Of a stretch of DNA of 64,000 nt, positions 59,817 to 64,000 are shown piece after piece (position 1 is the first letter of the stretch; the number at the start of each line of letters is the position of its first letter). A model generated the notes under the pieces. It was not told the origin of the DNA and did no database searches. It saw only the letters and a program-made list of their open reading frames with translations. The stretch is from NCBI RefSeq assembly GCF_017744555.1, contig NZ_JAGIBD010000012.1:62001-126000 (forward strand). The letters are read 5' to 3'. The position numbers were made by a program, and so were the translations under genes. This stretch comes from Cellulomonas sp. (GTDB lineage Bacteria > Actinomycetota > Actinomycetes > Actinomycetales > Cellulomonadaceae).

Positions 59817-60812
59817 CTAATCGTTTCCGAAGGCAGGGACAGGCACGCGAGGCCGCCCTGCAGCCGACGCCCGGCCGCCACGCGGCGGTTCGGCGGGGTC
59901 GGCGGCCGCCACGAAGTGGGTGACCCAGTCCGCGGCGTCCGGCCAGGCCGGTGACATCACCTCGACGAGCCGCTCCTGCGCGAGCGGCCCCAGGGCCGAG
60001 TGGACCTCGAGGAGCATCGCCCGGGCCTGCGCGCGCGGCCACGCCGGCGGCAGGACCTCCAGGGGGAGGTCGGGGTCGTCGAGCACGAGCTGCCGCCACG
60101 CGTCCATCAGCGTCGTGCGCGCCACCAGCGCCCGCGCTGCATCGACCCCGTCGGCGCGGACCGCTTCGCGCAGCGCGGCGTGCTCGTCGACGAACGCGCG
60201 GTAGGCCGTCCTCAGCCCCTCGAGGTCGTACGCGGCTGCCGGGCCGTGGGGGCCGGCCTCGTCGTCGAACCGGACACGCATCACGGACCAGCGCGCGTCG
60301 TGGACGTCGTCGAGCAGCTCGCCGAGCGCGCTGCGGGCGGGCGTGGGGTCCGGGTCCGGGCTGATCCACACGCTGTCGTACAGCCGGACGAAGCCGAGCG
60401 CACCCAGCGTCCTGCGGACGACGTGCCGGTGCGCCTCCCGCGACTCGGGCAGCGAGTACGACACCGCGAGCCACTCCCCGGCCCACGGCCGCGGGACGGC
60501 ACCGAACGCGAGGAGCCGGTGCATCGTCGACCGGTGCCCCGCGATGGCCTGCGGGGTCAGGTGGTACACCGACGACCGGCCGCGTCCTCCGACCGCGACG
60601 AGACCGCGTCGCACCAGCCTCGACAGCGCCGCCCGGGCGCTCGCCTTGCTGATGCCGAACTCGGCCAGCACGGCGACGACCGCCGCGGACGGCAGCTCCG
60701 CGTCGGCCGAGTCCAGGTACTCCCCGAGCACGGTCGCGAGCAGGTGCTGGGGGTTCGGACCGGCCTGCGCGCGCGGTGCGTCGACGCCGTCCACGTGGGC
60801 CTTCCCGGTCAC
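59817..60812 (-). CDS. PaaX-family transcriptional regulator
   Basis: 331 residues from a GTG with a TAGGTT -10 box. PaaX proteins repress phenylacetate-type catabolic genes and bind CoA esters. The N-terminal winged helix is HLLATVLGEYLDSADAELPSAAVVAVLAEFGISKASARAALSRLVRRGLV. The following WLAVSYSLPESREAHRHVVRRTLGALGFVRLYDSVWISP and C-terminal PaaX_C segment (LVLDDPDLPLEVLPPAWPRAQARAML) complete it. No paa catabolic genes are adjacent, so the target is elsewhere or unrelated. Confidence 0.9.
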   Translation of the reverse strand: MTGKAHVDGVDAPRAQAGPNPQHLLATVLGEYLDSADAELPSAAVVAVLAEFGISKASARAALSRLVRRGLVAVGGRGRSSVYHLTPQAIAGHRSTMHRLLAFGAVPRPWAGEWLAVSYSLPESREAHRHVVRRTLGALGFVRLYDSVWISPDPDPTPARSALGELLDDVHDARWSVMRVRFDDEAGPHGPAAAYDLEGLRTAYRAFVDEHAALREAVRADGVDAARALVARTTLMDAWRQLVLDDPDLPLEVLPPAWPRAQARAMLLEVHSALGPLAQERLVEVMSPAWPDAADWVTHFVAAADPAEPPRGGRASAAGRPRVPVPAFGND

Positions 60813-60818
60813 CCCGTC

Positions 60819-60824
60819 AACCTA
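60819..60824 (-). promoter_or_regulatory. -10 element TAGGTT for the PaaX gene
   Basis: Ends 6 nt before the GTG at 60812. Confidence 0.5.
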
Positions 60825-60847
60825 GTCGCGGGCGGTGGTGCAGACCC

Positions 60848-60867
60848 TTGACAAGATTTGTTGTCAA
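60848..60867. promoter_or_regulatory. Operator TTGACAA-N6-TTGTCAA between paaX-like and ArsR-like genes
   Basis: A perfect 7-bp inverted repeat lies 16 nt before the ATG of the ArsR-like gene and 36 nt upstream of the divergent PaaX start. TTGACA may also be the -35 hexamer. Confidence 0.65.
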
Positions 60868-60882
60868 TGCGACGGTGTCGGT

Positions 60883-61461
60883 ATGCAGGACGTCGAGGTC
60901 ATCGAGGACGCGGAGGCAGCCGCCGCCGCGCTGGACCCGGTCCGTGCGCGGCTGCTCGGCGAGCTGGCCGTCCCGGCCTCCGCCGCCGGGCTCGCCGCGC
61001 GGGTCGGCATCGCACGCCAGAAGGTCAACTACCACCTCAAGGCCCTCGAGGCGCACGGCCTCGTCGCGCTGACCGAGGAACGCCGGCACGGGGGCCTCAC
61101 CGAGCGCGTGCTCCAGGCGACGGCCGCGTCGTACGTCGTGTCCCCGGCGGCCGTCACGGCGTCGGCGGCCGACCCCGCCGCCTCCCCCGACCACCAGTCG
61201 GCCGGCTACCTCGTCGCGCTCGCCGCACGTGTGGTCCGCGAGGTCGGCGCCCTCGCCCGACGAGCGGGCGTGTCCGGCCGGCGCCTGCCCACGCTCACCG
61301 TGGACACGCAGATCGGCTTCCGCTCCGCCGCCGACCGGGCCGCGTTCGCCGACGACCTCACCGCCGCGGTGCTCGACCTGGCCGCCCGCTACCACCACGA
61401 CGACGGGCAGCAGTACCGCCTCGTCGTCGCCGCGCACCCCGTTCCCGAGGAGGAGTCATGA
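60883..61461 (+). CDS. ArsR-like winged-helix regulator coupled to an SRPBCC gene
   Basis: 192 residues. Helix-turn-helix ALDPVRARLLGELAVPASAAGLAARVGIARQKVNYHLKALEAHGLVALTEERRHGG; the C-terminal half is helical with no Cys metal box. Its stop overlaps the next ATG (ATGA), an arrangement seen repeatedly for ArsR-SRPBCC (AHSA1) pairs. The operator repeat just upstream fits autoregulation. The first ATG at 60883 is used; the extra 16 codons in the track cover the operator. Confidence 0.88.
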   Translation: MQDVEVIEDAEAAAAALDPVRARLLGELAVPASAAGLAARVGIARQKVNYHLKALEAHGLVALTEERRHGGLTERVLQATAASYVVSPAAVTASAADPAASPDHQSAGYLVALAARVVREVGALARRAGVSGRRLPTLTVDTQIGFRSAADRAAFADDLTAAVLDLAARYHHDDGQQYRLVVAAHPVPEEES

Positions 61462-62249
61462 GCACCACCGTGGACGTGCCGTACCGCCTGGAGTTCACCG
61501 TCGAGGTCCCCGGCACCCTCGAGCAGGTGTGGCAGGCCATCGCCACCGCGAAGGGCATGAGCGCCTGGTTCCTGCCGACCGAGCTCGAGGAGCGCGAGGG
61601 CGGGTCGCTGCACTTCAGCATGGGCCCGGAGCTGGGGTCCGACGGCGAGGTCGTCCGCTGGGACCCGCCGCACCGCATCGTCTACCAGGAGGACTGGGCC
61701 GCCCTCATGGGCAAGGACCCGGACGCCCTCAGCCCGCTGACCTCCGAGTTCGTCGTCGAGGCGACGTCCGGCGGCACCTGCGTCGTGCGCGTCACCAGCA
61801 GCGGGTTCGGCCGCGGGGACGACTGGGAGCAGGAGTGGTGGGACACCCTCGGACCCGGCTGGATGCCGTTCTTCGACAACCTCCGCGTCTACCTGGCGCA
61901 CTTCGCCGGCCAGGAGGCCACGCGGTTCGAGGCCTCCGCGTCCCGCACCGGCGACGCGGACGCGCTCTGGTCGACGATGCGCACCGAGCTCGGCATCGGC
62001 GACGAGGGCACGACCGTCACGGCGCGCGGCACCACCGGCACCGTCGAACGGCTCGGCGAGCGGCAGGCGCTGGTGCGGCTCACCCAGCCCGTGCCCGGAA
62101 TCCTCGACGTCTACGTGTGGGCGGGCGACGACGGCGCGTCGATCGTCGGGCTCCGGGCCTCTCTGTTCTCCGCGGACGCCGCCGACTACGTGCAGCGTGA
62201 GGAACCCGGCTGGCGGGCCTGGCTGCAGGGGATCACCGTCCCCGCCTGA
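61458..62249 (+). CDS. SRPBCC/AHSA1-family protein
   Basis: 263 residues. START-like fold: VPYRLEFTVEVPGTLEQVWQAIATAKGMSAWFLPTELEEREGG, VRWDPPHRIVYQEDW, FVVEATSGGTCVVRVTSSGFG, and a long C-terminal helix EQEWWDTLGPGWMPFFDNLRVYLAHFAGQ. A further 90 residues (WSTMRTELGIGDEGTTVTARG..., LFSADAADYVQREEPGW) follow. The fold has a deep hydrophobic cavity for a lipid-like ligand. Translationally coupled to the ArsR-like gene. Ligand unknown. Confidence 0.88.
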   Translation: MSTTVDVPYRLEFTVEVPGTLEQVWQAIATAKGMSAWFLPTELEEREGGSLHFSMGPELGSDGEVVRWDPPHRIVYQEDWAALMGKDPDALSPLTSEFVVEATSGGTCVVRVTSSGFGRGDDWEQEWWDTLGPGWMPFFDNLRVYLAHFAGQEATRFEASASRTGDADALWSTMRTELGIGDEGTTVTARGTTGTVERLGERQALVRLTQPVPGILDVYVWAGDDGASIVGLRASLFSADAADYVQREEPGWRAWLQGITVPA

Positions 62250-62315
62250 ACGCTCGCGCCGACCGATGCCGCCCGGAGGTGCAGGACACCGGGGTGCGGC
62301 GACGGTCCGAGGTCG

Positions 62316-62852
62316 TCAGGAACCGGCGACGTCCGCCTGGATCTGGCGGATGACGGTCGCGAGGACGCCCGATGCCAGCAGCCCCGCTCCGAGCGGGCCC
62401 GCCGGGTCCTCACCGAGCAGGGGCAGGCGCCGCAGGGCCCGCCGGGTCTCGGCCGTCATGCGTGCCAGCTGCCAGCGGACCTCGTCGTCGACGGCTCCCG
62501 CGCTCGCGGGCGCCGCCAGACCGGCGGCCTTCGCCGCGTAGGCGGCCGCCCCCAGCGCGTGCGCGCCCATGTGCGCGACCCCGGAGGCCTGAGCCGCGGC
62601 CCGGGCTGCGGCGACGCCCGCGGGCGAGGTGGCGGCAGCCGCCGCGCGGCCGGCGACGAAGCGCCGGCGGATCTCGTCGGCCGCACGCAGCTCGCCGCGG
62701 CTGAACGCCCGGGCGCGCGCGATCGCGTCGCGCGGGCGGTCGTCGTCCGGCGCCTCGGCCTCGAACAGCGGCAGGACCCGCTCGGCACAGTCCGCCGCCC
62801 ACTCAGCGACCGTGCGTCGATCGGCCTCGCTCAGCGCCTGGGGAGAGACCAC
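62316..62852 (-). CDS. Imm-5-like putative immunity protein
   Basis: 178 residues from a GTG behind AGGAGG. Entirely helical and Ala-rich: SEADRRTVAEWAADCAERVLPLFEAEAPDDDRPRDAIARARAFSRGELRAADEIRRRF, then AAAQASGVAHMGAHALGAAAYAAKAAGL. This matches the pattern of putative immunity (Imm-5-like) proteins that are widespread in actinobacteria without an adjacent toxin. No toxin lies next to it; it may be an orphan or have another role. Confidence 0.8.
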   Translation of the reverse strand: MVSPQALSEADRRTVAEWAADCAERVLPLFEAEAPDDDRPRDAIARARAFSRGELRAADEIRRRFVAGRAAAAATSPAGVAAARAAAQASGVAHMGAHALGAAAYAAKAAGLAAPASAGAVDDEVRWQLARMTAETRRALRRLPLLGEDPAGPLGAGLLASGVLATVIRQIQADVAGS

Positions 62853-62895
62853 ACCGACCTCCTGGAGTGTTGTGCAGGTGCGCCGCGGCTCGCGG

Positions 62896-63597
62896 TCACG
62901 ACGTGCGCGAGCGGCCGGGAAGGACGAGGTCGAGCACCCGGTGCAACCGTGCCTCGCCGACGGCCGCGAGCGGCGGCAGCACCAGCGTCGTGATCCCGAT
63001 CGCGGCGGCGGCGCCGTCCCACGCCCCGCGATCGCCCACCATCAGGACCTCCTGCGGGGCCAGGCCCAGGCGGTCGAGCGCGAACCGGAAGATCGCCGGG
63101 TCGGGCTTGGCCACCCCGAGCTCGTACGACAACGCCCAGACGTCGACCAGGTCCGCCCACGTGCGGCCGTCGCCCGCGTCGTGCAGCGCGAACACGGGGC
63201 GTAGGTCGACGTGGATGTCGCTGACGACACCGACCCGGACACCGGACGACGTCAGGGTATGCAGGAGGTCGCCGACGTCGGCGGCGAACGGGTTGAGGCT
63301 CGCGTCGGACTCGGCGGCGTACAGCGCGGCGGCCAGCTCGGCGTCGACGCCGGCCGACGCGAACCACTGCGCGTACGCGGCGCGATGCTCCCGCACGTCG
63401 GTGTCGATCGCCGAGGAGTCGATGCGCGCCGTGCCCGCCCCGCGGAGCCTGTCGAGCACCTGCTCGACCGCCCCCGGGGACGCGTCCCGGCCCACGTCCC
63501 TCAGCGCCGTCTCCACCAGCCACGGGTACGTCGGCGCCACGACGAGCGTGCCGCGCCAGTCGAGCAGCACGGCGCGGAAGCTGGGCTCGACGGACAC
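62896..63597 (-). CDS. HAD-superfamily hydrolase with altered DxD motif
   Basis: 233 residues from a GTG with a TAGCCT -10 box. HAD motif I is VLLDWRGTLV: the nucleophile Asp is kept, but the usual second Asp (DxD) is Arg. Motif II is GVVSDIH, the Lys is in GVAKPDPAIF, and motif IV is MVGDRGAWDG. Loss of the second Asp is seen in HAD enzymes that are not phosphomonoesterases, such as dehalogenase-like members. The substrate is unknown. Confidence 0.85.
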   Translation of the reverse strand: MSVEPSFRAVLLDWRGTLVVAPTYPWLVETALRDVGRDASPGAVEQVLDRLRGAGTARIDSSAIDTDVREHRAAYAQWFASAGVDAELAAALYAAESDASLNPFAADVGDLLHTLTSSGVRVGVVSDIHVDLRPVFALHDAGDGRTWADLVDVWALSYELGVAKPDPAIFRFALDRLGLAPQEVLMVGDRGAWDGAAAAIGITTLVLPPLAAVGEARLHRVLDLVLPGRSRTS

Positions 63598-63603
63598 ACC
63601 GCG

Positions 63604-63609
63604 AGGCTA
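63604..63609 (-). promoter_or_regulatory. -10 element TAGCCT for the HAD gene
   Basis: Ends 6 nt before the GTG at 63597. Confidence 0.5.
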
Positions 63610-63703
63610 GCGAGGACGCTCGACGTTCGTGCCGAGACGGTTGCGCGCGGCTCGCGTCCACACCGGCCGGGTCAGGCGCGAGTCCGCACCGGAGCGACCG
63701 CCG

Positions 63704-64000
63704 CTAGACGATCGTCGTCAGGACGCCACCGTCGGCCCGGACGGCCGCGCCGTTCGTGGCGGACGAGAGCGGGCTGGCCAGGTAGAGGGCGAGGCTCGCG
63801 ATCTCGGACGGTTCGATGAACCGCTCCAGCAGCGTGGTCCGGTTGGCGCCGATGATGGCCTGCTTCATCTCGTCCGCGGTGACGGCCTGCGCCTCGGCGA
63901 TCCGAGCGACGGTGTCGGCGACGCCGTCGGAGTACGTGGGTCCGCCGAGGATCGTGTTGACGGTGACGTCGGTTCCTCGCGTCAGCTTGGCGAGGCCGTT
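63704..64000 (-). CDS. SDR-family oxidoreductase, C-terminal part (runs off window)
   Basis: The last 98 residues before a TAG stop, not listed in the ORF track. They read NGLAKLTRGTDVTVNTILGGPTYSDG, then FIEPSEIASLALYLASPLSSATNGAAVRADGGVL, which is the typical end of classical short-chain dehydrogenase/reductases (NTILGG-like loop and substrate-adjacent SATNG..RADGG). The NAD(P)-binding and catalytic YxxxK lie outside the window, so cofactor and substrate cannot be assigned. Confidence 0.85.
   Translation of the reverse strand, partial: NGLAKLTRGTDVTVNTILGGPTYSDGVADTVARIAEAQAVTADEMKQAIIGANRTTLLERFIEPSEIASLALYLASPLSSATNGAAVRADGGVLTTIV

Overview
The window comes from a high-GC actinobacterium. 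It has very GC-rich coding DNA, many GTG starts, pervasive 4-nt ATGA/GTGA gene overlaps, a mycothiol-type arsenate reductase, DksA-like and AIM24 proteins, and two secreted enzymes with C-terminal family 2 cellulose-binding modules (one behind a Thr-Pro linker). Together these point to Cellulomonas or a close relative. That placement is inferred from content; no rRNA is present. I see no phage, transposon, CRISPR or integrase. The single RNA gene is a tRNA-Lys(TTT).

Layout. 1-6.3 kb: tail of a PfkB sugar kinase, then an oligopeptide ABC operon (binding lipoprotein, two permeases, fused double ATPase) on the minus strand, closed by a 16-bp stem terminator. 6.3-20 kb: cation/proton antiporter, small secreted and membrane proteins, a MazG-like hydrolase, acetyltransferases, a lactonase-fold/hydrolase pair, an AraC regulator, an ArsR-MFS efflux pair, tRNA-Lys, an ACT protein with a possible leader peptide, and a VWA lipoprotein. 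20.9-24.1 kb: an arsenic island (ArsR-phosphatase-fold fusion, ArsC, ArsM plus a small CC-tail protein, ArsR, ArsN-like acetyltransferase) with operator-like repeats and no efflux pump. 25.3-33.3 kb: a histidine utilisation operon, hutH-hutU-M20 hydrolase-hutF-hutI, with a 4-nt overlap at every junction and a divergent IclR regulator over a clear palindrome. 33.3-38 kb: M3 peptidase, DinB-pentapeptide protein, a solitary NrdI and an AIM24 protein.

38.1-44.3 kb is the most unusual region. It is a type VII-style polymorphic toxin locus: two WXG100-like proteins, a DUF6177-like protein, a small protein, a DUF6507-like protein, an 815-residue toxin with a C-terminal Ntox15 DNase-type domain, and its probable immunity gene. 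Next comes a broken, internally deleted copy of the immunity N-terminus and toxin hinge. It diverges where the toxin domain begins and is followed by a second, intact immunity paralogue. This looks like a displaced (orphan) toxin-tip cassette. No ESX secretion machinery is in the window.

44.4-64 kb: methyltransferases (one a trans-aconitate methyltransferase behind a 24-bp palindrome), a fructosamine-kinase-like protein, a secreted M28 aminopeptidase gene with a one-base frameshift, a YiaA/B protein, a glyoxalase-AHSA1 fusion, a HerA/DUF853 ATPase, a secreted clan GH-A glycosidase with FN3 and CBM2, a lyase-family protein, a lytic transglycosylase-like protein, a CBM2 esterase-like hydrolase, PaaX and ArsR-SRPBCC regulators, an Imm-5-like protein, a HAD protein and the end of an SDR.

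A recurring signal is a TAnnnT hexamer ending exactly 6-7 nt before the start codon of at least fourteen genes that lack a Shine-Dalgarno sequence. This suggests widespread leaderless transcription.
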